Origin: Chamaelirium japonicum
Taxonomy: Eukaryota > Streptophyta > Magnoliopsida > Liliales > Melanthiaceae
DNA: 64,000 nucleotides
Assembly: GCA_947650365.1 (NCBI GenBank)
Contig: CANTAL010000143.1
Span: 372,001-436,000 of the forward strand
Reading direction: 5' to 3'
The translations under genes and the position numbers were made by a program. Positions 31,517-46,790 of this stretch are shown one piece after another. The notes below the pieces were generated by a model. The model was given only the letters and a program-made list of their open reading frames with translations. It searched no databases and was not told the origin of the DNA. Each line of letters opens with the position of its first letter. The stretch's first letter is position 1.

Positions 31517-31845
31517 TGTAACATCCGCCCCAAACACACAAGATTTTGTCCGCTTTGCCCGTGCCCGCACGAGAACTTCCCAAGGGTCACCCATCCTGGT
31601 ACTACTCTCGCCCGAGCACGCTTAACTACGGAGTTCTTACGAAATCCGTAGCGGCGCACGGTTTTAAAATGCGTCTCTATGTTTGGGAGGGGAAATTATA
31701 TAACTAGCTCAGGATCTCCTTCTCTCCATGCGATGTGGGGTTAACTCATGGCATTGTACACCTCACCTCACCTCATCCATCTTGGCATTCCCGCCTCAGG
31801 AGTCTTGGCTCTTGGCTATTGGCCTATTGGATCTTGGTCATTACA
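31517..31845 (-). repeat. Cassandra LTR C (5' LTR in element orientation)
   Basis: This 329-bp LTR is shorter than the other two mainly through fewer CACCT pentamers. It ends in ...GGTCATTACA on the plus strand and is followed by the GTAAG duplication. Confidence 0.9.
31555..31672 (-). other. 5S rRNA-like segment in Cassandra LTR C
   Basis: This is the third copy of the 5S-derived block, again with box C (GGATGGGTGACC) and the A-box region readable on the minus strand. Confidence 0.87.
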
Positions 31846-34800
31846 GTAAGAATGGATCGTACGAATGAAATAGAATGGATTGTGCGAATGAATTAGAATG
31901 GACCGTACGAATGAATTAGAATGGATACATTCGTGCGAATGAATTAGAATGGATCGAACAAATGAATTAGAATGGATCGTACGAATGAATTAGAATGGAT
32001 CATACGAATGAATTAGAATGGATCGTATGAATAAATTAGAAAGGATACATTCGTCCGAATGAATTAGAATGGATCATAGGAATGAGTAAGAATGGATCGT
32101 ACGAATGAAATAGAATAGATTGTACGAATGAATTAGAATGGATCCTACGAATGAATTAGAATAGATCGTGCGAAAGAATTAGAATGGATTGTATGAATGA
32201 ATTAGAATGAATTCGTACGATCCATTCGAATTCATTCGCACGATCCATTCTAATTCATTCATACGATCCATTCTAATTCATTCATACAATCCATTCTAAT
32301 TCTTTCACACGACCATTCTAATTCATTCGTAGGATCCATTCTAATTCATTCGTACAATCTATTCTATTTCATTCGTACGATCCATTCTTACTCATTCGTA
32401 TGATCCATTCTAATTCATTCGGACGAATGTATCCATTCTAATTTATTCGTACGATCCATTCTAATTCATTTGTACGATCCATTCTAATTCATTCGTACGA
32501 TCCATTCTAATTCATTCGTCCGATCCATTCTAATTCATTCGCACGAATGTATCCATTCTAATTCATTCGTACAATCCATTCTAATTCATTCGTACGATCC
32601 ATTCTAATTCATTCGTACGATCCATTCTAATTCATTCGCACGAATGTATCCATTCTAGTTCATTCGTACAATCCATTCTAATTCATTCGTACGATCCATT
32701 CTATTTCATTCACACGATCCATTCTAATTCATTCATACGATCTATTCTAATTCATTCATACGATCCATTCTAATTCATTCGTACGATCCATTCCAATTCA
32801 TTCGCACAAATGTATCCATTCTAATTCATTCGTACGATCCATTCTAATTCATTCGCACGATCCATTCTAATTCATTCGTACGATCCATTCTAATTCATTC
32901 GCACGATCTGTTCTTATTCATTCGCACAATCCATTCTAATTCATTCGCACGAATGTATCCATTCTAATTCATTCGTACGATCCATTCTAATTCATTCGTA
33001 CAATCCATTCTAATTCATTCGTATGATCCATTCTAATTAATTCGTATGATCCATTCTAATTCATTCGTACGATCCATTCTAATTCATTCATACAATCCAT
33101 TCTAATTCATTCACACGAATGTATCCATTCTAATTAATTCGTACGATCCATTCTAATTCATTCGTATGATCCATTCTAATTCATTCGCACAATCCGTTCT
33201 ATTTCATTCGTACGATCCATTCTTACTCATTGGTACGATCCATTATAATTCATTCGCACGAATGTATCCATTCTAATTCATTCGTACGAATCCATTCTAA
33301 TTCATTCGTACAATCTATTCTATTTCATTCGTACGATCCATTCTTACTCATTCGGGATACATTCGTGCGAATAAATCTAAATGGATTGTATGAATGAATT
33401 ACAATGGATCGTACGAATGAATTACAATGGATCGTACGAATGAATTAGAATAGCTCATACGAATGAATTAGAATGAATCGTATGATTGAATTAGAATGGT
33501 TACATTCGTGCGAATGAATTAGAATAGATCGTACGAATGAATTAGAATGGATCGTACGAATAAATTAGAATGGATCGTGGGAATGAATTAGAATGGATCG
33601 TACGAATGAATTAGAATGGATCCACCGAATGAGTTAGAATGGATCATACGAATGAATTAGAATGGATTGTATGAATGAATTAGAATGGATTGTGCGAATG
33701 AATTAGAATGGATCCTACGAATAAATTAGAATGGATCGTGGGAATCAATTAGAATGGATCATGCGAATGGATTAGAATGGATACATTCGTGCGAATGAAT
33801 TAGAATGGATTGTGCGAATGAATAAGAACAGATCATGCGAATGAATTAGAATAGATCGTACGAATGAATTAGAATGGATCGTACGAATGAATTAGAATGG
33901 ATCGTTCGAATGAATTAGAATGGATCGTACGAATGAATTAGAATGGATCGTATGAATGAATTAGAATGGATACATTCGTGCGAATGAATTAGAATGAATC
34001 GGACGAATGAATTAGAATGGATCGTACGAATGAATTAGAATGGATCGTACGAATGAAATAGAATGGATTGTGCGAATGAATTAGAATGGACCGTACGAAT
34101 GAATTAGACGTACGAATGAATTAGAATGGATACATTTGTGCGAATAAATTAGAATGGATCATACGAATGAGTAAGAATGGATCGTCATTCTAATTCATTC
34201 GTATGATCCATTCTAATTCATTTGTATCCATTCTATTTTATTCGCACGATCCATTCTAATTCATTCGCGCAATCTATTCTAATTCATTCGTATGATCCAT
34301 TCTAATTCATTCGTACGATCCATTCTAATTTATTCGTACGATCCATTCTAATTCATTCATACAATCCATTCTAATTTATTCGCACGAATGTATCCATTCT
34401 AATTCATTCGTATGATCCATTCTAATTCATTCGCACAATCTATTCTAATCCATTCGTACGATCCATTCTTACTCATTCGTATGATCCATTCTAATTCATT
34501 CGTATGATCCATTTCTAATTCATTCGTACGATCCATTCTAATTCATTCATACGATCCATTCTAATTCATTCGCACGGTCCATTCTAATTCATTCATACGA
34601 TCCATTCTAATTCATTCATACGATCCATTCTAATTCATTCCTACAATCCATTCTAATTCATTCGCCTGATCCATTCTAATTCATTCATACGATCCATTCT
34701 ATTCAAATGGATCATGCGATCCATTCGAATTCATTCGCACGATACATTCTAATTCATTCATACGATCCATTCTAATTCATTCATACAATGCATTTTAATT

Positions 34801-35540
34801 CTTTCACACGATCTATTCTAATTCATTCGTACGATCCATTCTAATTCATTCGTACAATCCATTCTATTTCATTTGTACGATCCATTCTTACTCATTCGTA
34901 TGATCCATTCTAATTCATTCGTACGATCCATTCTAATTCATTTGTACGATCCATTCTAATTCAATCGTACAATCCATTCTATTTCATTCGTACGATCCAT
35001 TCTTACTCATTCGTATGATCTATTCTAATTCATTCGCATGAATGTATCCATTCTAATTCATTCATACAATCCATTCTAATTCATTCCGTACGATCCATTC
35101 TAATTCATTCGTACGATCGTACGAATGAATTAGAATGGATCGTACGAATGAATTAGAATAGATTGTGAGAATGAATTAGAATGGATCGTACGAATGAATT
35201 AGAATGGATCGTATGAATGAATTAGAATGGATCATACGAATGAGTAAGAATGGATCGTACGAATGAATTAGAATGGATCGTACGAATGAATTAGAATGGA
35301 TCGTACGAATAAATTAGAATGGATACATTCGTCCGAATGAATTAGAATGGATCATACGAATGAGTAAGAATGGATCGTACGAATGAAATAGAATAGATCG
35401 TACGAATGAATTAGAATGGAATATACGAATGAATTAGAATAGATCGTACGAATGAATTAGAATGGATCGTATGAATGAATTAGAATGGATCGTACGAATG
35501 AATTAGAATGGATCGTGCGAATGAATTCGAATGGATCATA

Positions 35541-38500
35541 CAATCCATTCTAATTCATTAATACAATCCATTTTAATTCATTCGCACGAATGTATCCATT
35601 CTAATCCATTCGTACAATCCATTCTAATCCATTCGTACGATACATTCTAATTCATTCGCACAAATGTATCCATTCTAATTCATTCGTACGATCCATTCTA
35701 ATTCATTCGTACGATCCATTCTAATTTATTCGTACGATCCATTCTAATTCATTCATATGATCCATTCTAATTAACTCGTATGATCCATTCTAATTCATTC
35801 GTACGATCCATTCTAATTCATTCGTACGATCCATTCTAATTCATTCGTACGATCCATTCTAATTCTTTCGTATAATCCATTCTAATTAATTCGTATGATC
35901 CATTCTAATTCATTCGTACGATCCATTCTAATTCATTCGTGCGATCCATTCTAATTCATTCGCACAATCCATTCTATTTCATTCGTACAATCCATTCTTA
36001 CTCATTGGTATGATCTATTCTAATTCATTCGCACGAATGTATCCATTCTAATTCATTCGTACGAATCCATTCTAATTCATTCGTACAATCCATTCTATTT
36101 CATTCGTACGATCCATTCTTACTCATTCGTATGATCCATTTTAATTCATTCGCACGAATGTATCAATTCTAAATCATTCATATAATCCATTCTAATTCAT
36201 TCGTACGATCCATTCTAAATCATTCGTACAATCCATTCTATTTAATTCGTACGATCAATTCTAATTCATTAGCACGATCCATTCTAATTCATTCGTACGA
36301 TCCATTCAAATTCATTCGCACGATCCATTCTAATTCATTCGTACAATCCATTCTATTTCATTCGTACGATCCATTCTTACTCATTCGTATGATCCATTCT
36401 AATTCTTTCGCACAAATGTATCCATTCTAATCCATTCGTACGATCCATTCTAATTCATTCGCATGAATGTAACCATTCTAATTCATTCATTTGATCCATT
36501 CTAATTCATTCGTACGATCCATTCTAATTCATTCGTCCAATCAATTCTAATTCATTCGCACGAATGTATCCATTCTAAACCATTCATACGATCCATTCTA
36601 ATTTATTCGTACGATCCATTCTAATTCATTCGTAAGATCCATTCTAATTCATTCGTACGATCCATTCTAATTCATTCGTACGATCCACTCTAATTTATTC
36701 GAAAGATCCATTCTAATTCATTCGTACGATCCATTCTAATTCATTCGTGGGATCCATTCTAATTCATTCGCACGAATGTATCCATTCTAGTTCATTCGTA
36801 CGATCCATTCTAATTCATTCATACGATCCATTCTAATTCATTCGCACGATCCATTCTAATTCATTCATACGATCCATTCTAATTCATTCATACGATCCAT
36901 TCTAATTCATTCACACAAATGTATACATTCTAATTCATTCGTACGATCCATTCTAATTCATTCGCACGATCCATTCTAATTCATTCATACGATCCATTCT
37001 AATTCATTCACACGAATGTATCCATTCTAATTCATTCATACGATCCATTCTAATTCATTCGTACGATCCATTCTAATTCACTCATACGATCCATTCTAAT
37101 ACATTCATACGATCCATTCTAATTCATTTGCACGAATATATCCATTCTAATTCATTCTACGATCCATTCTAATTCCTTCGTACGATCCATTCTAATTCAT
37201 TCGTACGATCTATTCTTTTTCATTCGTATGATCCATTCTTACTCATTCGTACGATCCATTCTAATTCATTCGTCCGATCCATTCTATTTCATTCGCACGA
37301 ATGTATCAAATTTAATTCATTCGTACGATCCATTCTAATTCATTCGCACGATCCATTCTAATTCATTCGTACGATCCATTCTAATTCTTTCACACGATCC
37401 ATTCTAATTCATTCGTACGATCCATTCTTATTCATTCGTACGATCCATTCTAATTCATTCGCACAAATGTATCCATTCTAATTCATTCGTACGATCCATT
37501 CTAATTCATTCGCACGATCCATTCTAATTCATTCGTATGATCCATTGTAATTCTTTCACACGATCCATTCTAATTCATTCGTACGATCCATTCTAATTCA
37601 TTCGCACGATCCATTCTAATTCATTCATAGGATCCATTCTAATTCATTCATACGATCTATTCTAATTCTTTCGCACGAATGTATCCATTCTAATTCATTC
37701 GCACGAATGTATCCATTCTAATTCATTCGTACGATCCATTCTAATTTATTCGTACGATCCATTCTAATTCATTCATACGATCTATTCTAATTCATTCATA
37801 AAATCCATTCTAATTCTTTCACACGATCCATTCTAATTCATTCGTACGATCCATTCTAATTTATTCGCACGAATGTATCCATTCTAATTCATTCGTACGA
37901 TCCATTCTAATTCATTCGCACAATCTATTCTAATTCATTCATACGATCCATTCTAATTCATTCGCACGAATGTATCCATTCTAATTCATTCATACGATCC
38001 ATTCTACTTCATTCGTACTATCCGTTCTAATTCACTCATACGATCCATTCTAATTCATTCATACGATCCATTCTAATTCATTTGCACAAAGGAATCCATT
38101 CTAATTCATTCGTACGATCCATTCGAATTCATTCGCACGATCCATTCTAATTCATTCGTACGATCCATTCTAATTCATTCGTACGATCCATTCTAATTCA
38201 TTCGCACGATCCATTCTAATTCATTCGTACAATCTATTCTATTTCATTCGTACGATCCATTCTTACTCATTCGTATGATCCATTCTAATTCATTCGGACG
38301 AATGTATCCATTCTAATTTATTCGTACAATCCATTCTACTTCATTCGTACGATCCATTCTAATTCATTCGCTCGAATGTATCCATTCTAATCCATTCGTA
38401 CGATCCATTCTAATCCATTCGTATGATCCATTCTAATTCATTCGCATGAATGTAACCATTCTAATTCATTCATTTGATCCATTCTAATTCATTCGTACGA

Positions 38501-41500
38501 TCCATTCTAATTCATTAGCACGATCCATGTTAATTCATTCGTTCGATCAATTCTAATTCATTAGCATGACCTATTCTAATTCATTCGTACGATCCATTCT
38601 AATTCATTCGCACGATCCATTCTAATTCATTCATAGGATCCATTCTAATTCATTCATACGATCTATTCTAATTCTTTCGCACGAATGTATCCATTCTAAT
38701 TCATTCGCACGAATGTATCCATTCTAATTCATTCGTACGATCCATTCTAATTCATTCGCACGATCCATTCTAATTCATTCGTACGATCCATTCTAATTCA
38801 TTCGCACGAATGTATCCATTCTAATTCATTCGTACGATCCATTCTAATTCATTCATAGGATCCATTCTAATTCATTCATACAATCCATTCTAATTCATTC
38901 GCACGAATGTATCCATTCTAATTCATTCGTGCGATCCATTCTAATTCATTCGTCCAATCAATTCTAATTCATTCGCACGAATGTATCCATTCTAAACCAT
39001 TCATACGATCTATTCTAATTTATTCGTACAATCCATTCTAATTCATTCGTAAGATCCATTCTAATTCATTCGAACGATCCATTCTAATTCATTCGTACAA
39101 TCCACTCTAATTCATTCGAAAGATCCATTCTAATTCATTCGTACGATCCATTCTAATTCATTCGTACGATCAATTCTAATTCATTCGCACGAATGTATCC
39201 ATTCTAGTTCATTCGTATGATCCGTTCTAATTCATTCGTACGATCCATTCTAATTCATTCGCACGATCCATTCTAATTCATTCGTACGATCCATTCTAAT
39301 TCATTCATACGATCCATTCTAATTTATTCATATGATCCATTCTAATTCATTCACACAAATGTATCCATTCTAATTCATTCGTACGATCCATTCTAATTCA
39401 TTCGCACGATCTATTCTAATTCATTCATACGATCCATTCTAATTCATTCACACGAATGTATCCATTCTAATTCATTCATACGATCCATTCTAATTCATTC
39501 GTACGATCCATTCTAATTCACTCATACGATCCATTCTAATACATTCATACGATCCATTCTAATTCATTTGCACAAATATATCCATTCTAATTCATTCGTA
39601 CGTTCTATTCTAATTCCTTCGTACGATCCATTCTAATTCATTCGTACGATCTATTCTATTTCATTCGTACGATCCATTCTTACTCATTCGTACGATCCAT
39701 TCTAATTCATTCGTCCGATCCATTCTAATTCATTCGCACGAATGTATCCAATCTAATTCATTCGTACGATCCATTCTAATTCATTCGCACGATCCATTCT
39801 AATTCATTCGTACGATCAATTCTAATTCTTTCACACGATCCATTCTAATTCATTCGTACGATCCATTCTAATTCATTCGTATGATCCATTCTAATTCATT
39901 CGTACAAATGTATCCATTCTAATTCATTCGTACGATCCATTCTATTTCATTCGCACGATCCATTCTAATTCATTCGTACGATCCATTCTAATTCTTTGAC
40001 ACGATCCATTCTAATTCATTCGTACGATCCATTCTAATTCATTCGCACGATCCATTCTAATTCATTCATAGGATCCATTCTAATTCATTCATACGATCTA
40101 TTCTAATTCTTTCGCACGAATGTATCCATTCTAATTCATTCGCACGAATGTATCTATTCTAATTCATTCGTACGATCCATTCTAATTCATTCGAACGATC
40201 CATTCTAATTCATTCGTACGATCCATTCTAATTCATTCATACGATCTATTCTAATTCATTCATAAAGTCCATTCTAATTCTTTCACACGATCCATTCTAA
40301 TTCATTCGTACGATCCATTCTAATTTATTCGAACGAATGTATCCATTCTAATTCATTCGTACGATCCATTATAATTCATTCGCACAATCTATTCTAATTC
40401 ATTCATACGATCCATTCTAATTCATTCGCACGAATGTATCCATTCTAATTCATTCATACGATCCATTCTACTTCATTCGTACTATCCGTTCTAATTCACT
40501 CATACGATCTATTCTAATTCATTCATACGATCCATTCTAATTCATTTGCACAAGGATATCTATTCTAATTCATTCGTACGATCCATTCGAATTCATTCGC
40601 ACGATCCATTCTAATTCATTCGTACGATCCATTCTAATTCATTCGTACGATCCATTCTAATTCATTCGCACGATCCATTCTAATTCATACGTACAATCTA
40701 TTCTATTTCATTCGTACGATCCATTCTTACTCATTCGTATGATCCATTCTAATTCATTCGGACGAATGTATCTATTCTAATTTATTCGTACAATCCATTC
40801 TAATTCATTCGTACGATCCATTCTAATTCATTCGCTCGAATGTATCCATTCTAATCCATTCGTACGATCCATTCTAATCCATTCGTACGATCCATTCTAA
40901 TTCATTCGCATGAATGTAACCATTCTAATTCATTCATTTGATCCATTCTAATTCATTCGTACGATCCATTCTAATTCATTAGCACGATCCAAGCTAATTC
41001 ATTCATTCGATCAATTCTAATTCATTAGCACGATCCCTTCTAATTCATTCGTACGATCCATTCTAATTCATTTGCAAGATCCATTCTAATTCATTCATAG
41101 GATCCATTCTAATTCATTCATACGATCTATTCTAATTCTTTCGCACGAATGTATCCATTCTAATTCATTCGCACGAATGTATCCATTCTAATTCATTCGT
41201 ACGATCCATTCTAATTCATTCGCACGATCCATTCTAATTTATTCGTACGATCCATTCTAATTCATTCGCACGAATGTATCCATTCTAATTCATTCGTACG
41301 ATCCATTCTAATTCATTCATAGGATCCATTCTAATTCATTCATACAATCCATTCTAATTCATTCGCTCGAATGTATCCATTCTAATTCATTCGTACGATC
41401 TATTCTAATTCATTCGTCCAATCAATTCTAATTTATTCGCACGAATGTATCCATTCTAAACCATTCATACGATCCATTCTAATTTATTCGTACGATCCAT

Positions 41501-44500
41501 TCTAATTCATTCGTAAGATCCATTCTAATTCATTCGTACGATCCATTCTAATTCATTCGTACGATCCACTCTAATTCATTCGAAAGATCCATTCTAATTC
41601 ATTCGTACGATCCATTCTAATTCATTCGTACGATCCATTCTAATTCATTCGCACGAATGTACCCATTCTAGTTCATTCGTACGATCCATTCTAATTCATT
41701 CGTACGATCCATTCTAATTCATTCGTACGATCCATTCTAATTCATTCGTACGATCCATTCTAATTCATTAATACGATCCATTCTAATTCATTCATACGAT
41801 CCATTCTAATTCATTCACACAAATGTATCCATTCTAGTTCATTCGTACGATCCATTCTAATTCATTCGCACGATCCATTCTAATTCATTCATACGATCCA
41901 TTCTAATTCATTCACACGAATGTATCCATTCTAATTCATTGATACAATCCATTCTAATTCATTCGTACGATCCATTCTAATTCACTCATACGATCCATTC
42001 TAATATATTCATACGATCCATTCTAATTCATTTGCACGAATATATCCATTCTAATTCATTCGTACGATCCATTCTAATTCCTTCGTACGATCCATTCTAA
42101 TTCATTCGTACGATCTATTCTATTTCATTCGTACGATCCATTCTTACTCATTCGTACGATCCATTCTAATTTATTAGTCCAATCCATTCTAATTCATTCG
42201 CACGAATGTATCCAATCTAATTCATTCGTACGATCCATTCTAATTCATTCGCACGATCCATTCTAATTCATTCGTACGATCCATTCTAATTCTTTCACAC
42301 GATCCATTCTAATTCATTCGTACGATCCATTCTAATTCATTCGTACGATCCATTCTAATTCATTCGCACAAATGTATCCATTCTAATTCATTCGTACGAT
42401 CCATTCTAATTCAATCGCGCGATCCATTCTAATTCATTCGTACGATCCATTCTAATTCTTTCACACGATCCATTCTAATTCATTCGTACGATCCATTCTA
42501 ATTCATTCGCACGATCCATTCTAATTCATTCATAGGATCCATTCTAATTCATTCATACGATCTATTCTAATTCTTTCGCACGAATGTATCCATTCTAATT
42601 CATTCGCACGAATGTATCCATTCTAATTCATTCGTACGATCCATTCTAATTCATTCGTACGATCCATTCTAATTCATTCATACGATCTATTCTAATTCAT
42701 TCATAAAATCCATTCTAATTCTTTCACACGATCCATTCTAATTCATTTATACGATCCATTCTAATTTATTTGCACGAATGTATCCATTCTAATTCATTCG
42801 TACGATCCATTCTAATTCATTCGCACAATCTATTCTAATTCATTCATATGATCCATTCTAATTCATTCGCACGAATGTATCCATTCTAATTCATTCATAC
42901 GATCCATTCTACTTCATTCGTACTATCCGTTCTAATTCACTCATACGATCCATTCTAATTCATTCATATGATCCATTCTAATTTATTTGCACAAAGATAT
43001 CCATTCTAATTCATTCATACGATCCATTCGAATTCATTTGCACGATCCATTCTAATTCATTCGTACGATCCATTCTAATTCATTCGTACGATCCATTCTA
43101 ATTCATTCGCATGATCCATTCTAATTCATTCGTACAATCTATTCTATTTCATTCGTACGATCCATTCTTACTCATTCGTATGATCCATTCTAATTCATTC
43201 AGACGAATGTATCCATTCTAATTTATTCGTACAATCCATTCTAATTCATTCGTACGATCCATTCTAATTCATTCGCTCAAATGTATCCATTCTAATCCAT
43301 TCGTACGATCCATTCTAATCCATTCGTACGATCCATTCTAATTCATTCGCATGAATGTAACCATACTAATTCATTCATTTGATCCATTCTAATTCATTCG
43401 TACGATCCATTCTAATTCATTAGCACGATCCATGCTAATTCATTCGTTCGATCAATTCTAATTCATTAGCACGATCCATTCTAATTCATTCGTACGATCC
43501 ATTCTAATTCATTCGCACGATCCATTCTAATTCGTTCATAGGATCCATTCTAATTCATTCATATGATCTATTCTAATTCTTTCGCACGAATGTATCCATT
43601 CTAATTCATTCGCACGAATGTATCCATTCTAATTCATTCGTACGATCCATTCTAATTCATTCGCACGATCCATTCTAATTCATTCGTACGATCCATTCTA
43701 ATTCATTCGCACGAATGTATCCATTCTAATTCATTCGTACGATCCATTCTAATTCATTCATAGGATCCATTCTAATTCATTCATACAATCCATTCTAATT
43801 CATTCGCACGAATGTATCCATTCTAATTCATTCGTACGATCCATTCTAATTCATTCGTCCAACCAATTCTAATTCATTCGCACGAATGTATCCATTCTAA
43901 ACCATTCATACGATCTATTCTAATTTATTCGTACGATCCATTCTAATTCATTCGTAAGATCCATTCTAATTCATTCGTACGATCCATTCTAATTCATTCG
44001 TACGATCCACTCTAATTAATTCGAAAGATCCATTCTAATTCATTCGTACGATCCATTCTAATTCATTCGTACGATCCATTCTAATTCATTCGCACGAATG
44101 TATCCATTCTAGTTCATTCGCACGATCCATTCTAATTCATTCGTACGATCCATTCTAATTCATTCGCACGATCCATTCTAATTCATTCGTACGATCCATT
44201 CTAAACCATTCATACGATCCATTCTAATTTATTCGTACGATCCATTCTAATTCATTCGTAAGATCCATTCTAATTCATTCGTACGATCCATTCTAATTCA
44301 TTCGTACGATCCACTCTAATTAATTCGAAAGATCCATTCTAATTCATTCGTACGATCCATTCTAATTCATTCGTACGATCCATTCTAATTCATTCGCACG
44401 AATGTATCCATTCTAGTTCATTCGCACGATCCATTCTAATTCATTCGTACGATCCATTCTAATTCATTCGCACGATCCATTCTAATTCATTCATACGATC

Positions 44501-46790
44501 CATTCTAATTCATTCGTACGATCCATTCTAGTTCATTCGCATGATCCATTCTAATTCATTCATACGATCTATTCTAATTCATTCACACGAATGTATCCAT
44601 TCTAATTCATTCATACGATCCATTCTAATTCATTCGTACGATCCATTCTAATTCACTCATACGATCCATTCTAATACATTCATACGATCCATTCTAATTC
44701 ATTTGCACGAATATATCCATTCTAATTCATTCGTACGATCCATTCTAATTCCTTCGTACGATCCATTCTAATTCATTCGTACGATCTATTCTATTTCATT
44801 CGTACGATCCATTCTTACTCATTCGTACGATCCATTCTAATTAATTCGTCCGATCCATTCTAATTCATTCGCACGAATGTATCCAATCTAATTCATTCGT
44901 ACGATCCATTCTAATTCATTCGCACGATCCATTCTAATTCATTCGTACGATCCATTCTAATTCTTTCACAGGATCCATTCTAATTCATTCGTACGATCCA
45001 TTCTAATTCATTCGTACGATCCATTCTAATTCATTCGCACAAATGTATCCATTCTTATTCATTCGTACGATCCATTCTAATTCATTCGCACGATCCATTC
45101 TAATTCATTCGTACGATCCATTCTAATTCTTTCACACGATCCATTCTAATTCATTCGTACGATCCATTCTAATTCATTCACACGATCCATTCTAATTCAT
45201 TCATAGGATCCATTCTAATTCATTCATACGATCTATTCTAATTCTTTCGCACGAATGTATCCATTCTAATTCATTCGCACGAATGTATCCATTCTAATTC
45301 ATTCGTACGATCCATTCTAATTCATTCGTACGATCCATTCTAATTCATTCATACGATCCATTCTAATTCATTCATACGATCTATTCTAATTCATTCATAA
45401 AATCCATTCTAATTCTTTCACACGATCCATTCTAATTCATTCGTACGATCCATTCTAATTTATTCGCACGAATGTATCCATTCTAATTCATTCGTACGAT
45501 CCATTCTAATTCATTCGCACAATCTATTCTAATTCATTCATACGATCCATTCTAATTCATTCGCACGAATGTATCCATTCTAATTCATTCATACGATCCA
45601 TTCTACTTCATTCGTACTATCCGTTCTAATTCACTCATACAATCCATTCTAATTCATTCATACGATCCATTCTAATTCATTTGCACAAAGGTATCCATTC
45701 TAATTCATTCGTACGATCCATTCGAATTCATTCGCACGATCCATTCTAATTCATTCGTACGATCCATTCTAATTCATTCGCACGATCCATTCTAATTCAT
45801 TCGTACAATCTATTCTATTTCATTCGTACGATCCATTCTTACTCCTTCGTATGATCCATTCTAATTCATTCGGACGAATGTATCCATTCTAATTAATTCG
45901 TACAATCCATTCTAATTCATTCGTACGATCCATTCTAATTCATTCGCTCGAATGTATCCATTCTAATCCATTCGTACGATCCTTTCTAATCCATTCGTAC
46001 GATCCATTCTAATTCATTCGCATGAATGTAACCATTCTAATTCATTCATTTGATCCATTCTAATTCATTCGTTCGATCAATTCTAATTCATTACCACGAT
46101 CCATTCTAATTCATTCGTACGATCCATTCTAATTCATTCGCACGATCCATTCTAATTCATTCATAGAATCCATTCTAATTCATTCATACGATCTATTCTA
46201 ATTCTTTCGCACGAATGTATCCATTCTAATTCATTCGCACGAATGTATCCATTCTAATTCATTCGTATGATCAGTTCTAATTCATTCACAAAATCTATTC
46301 TAATTCATTCATACGATCCATTCTAATTCATTCACACGAATGTATCCATTTTAATTCATTCATACGATCCATTCTAATTCATTCGTACGATCCATTCTAA
46401 TTCCTTCGTACGATCCATTCTAATTCATTCGTACGATCCATTCTAATTCCTTCGTACGATCCATTCTAATTCATTCGTACGATCCATTCTAATTTATTCA
46501 TACAATCTATTCTAATTCTTTCACACGATCCATTCTAATTCATTCGTACGATCCATTCTAATTCATTAGCACGATCCATGCTAATTCATTCGTTCGATCA
46601 ATTCTAATTCATTACCACGATCCATTCTAATTCATTCGTACGATCCATTCTAATTCATTCGCACGATCCGTTCTAATTCATTCATAGGATCCATTCTAAT
46701 TCATTCATACGATCTATTCTAATTCTTTCGCACGAATGTATCCATTCTAATTCATTCGCACGAATGTATCCATTCTGATTCATTCGTATG
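35541..46790 (+). repeat. Longest single-orientation satellite block with 2.4-2.7 kb higher-order repeats
   Basis: The rare variant GCATGAATGTAACCATTC occurs at 36461, 38444, 40908, 43349 and 46020, with spacings of 1983, 2464, 2441 and 2671 bp. The linked variant ACTATCCGTTC occurs at 38017, 40481, 42922 and 45616, with spacings of 2464, 2441 and 2694 bp. The two independent markers agree, so this is a true higher-order repeat of about 2.45 kb with roughly four copies and a shorter first interval. The last unit is longer partly because of a local 304-bp duplication (CTAAACCATTC at about 43898 and 44202). Confidence 0.85.
43900..44510 (+). repeat. Local 304-bp tandem duplication inside the last higher-order unit
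   Basis: ACCATTCATACG appears at 43901 and again at 44205, followed by the same order of monomer variants (GTAAGATCC, CACTCTAATTAATTCGAAAG, the 28-bp variant, then CTAGTTCATTCGCACG). This accounts for most of the extra length of this unit. Confidence 0.75.

Larger units (their letters stand above)
30676..31845 (-). mobile_element. Cassandra-type TRIM with three LTRs (LTR-int-LTR-int-LTR)
   Basis: This is a non-coding terminal-repeat retrotransposon in miniature, 1,170 bp long. Three LTRs of 340, 342 and 329 bp are separated by two internal segments of 79 and 80 bp. On the minus strand each LTR runs TGT...ACA and carries a 5S rRNA-like stretch, the hallmark of Cassandra. Each internal segment has TGGTATCAGAGC (initiator tRNA-Met primer site) just after one LTR and a G-rich polypurine stretch (GGGGGG) just before the next, which fixes the minus orientation. 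It is flanked by a GTAAG duplication, so it inserted into the satellite as one unit or grew after insertion. It has no coding capacity, as expected of the family, and it relies on other elements' enzymes. The LTRs differ from each other by a few percent, so it is not brand-new but is not ancient. Confidence 0.93.

Noticed and set aside
30631-31659. Several 60-76-codon open frames around the Cassandra element
   Set aside because: They are readings of 5S-like LTR sequence repeated in each LTR. TRIM elements are non-coding.
30676-31845. Genuine 5S rRNA gene cluster
   Set aside because: The repeat period (about 421 bp) superficially fits a 5S array, but the primer sites, polypurine stretches, TG...CA ends and flanking GTAAG duplication show an LTR element. 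Only part of each 5S matches well.
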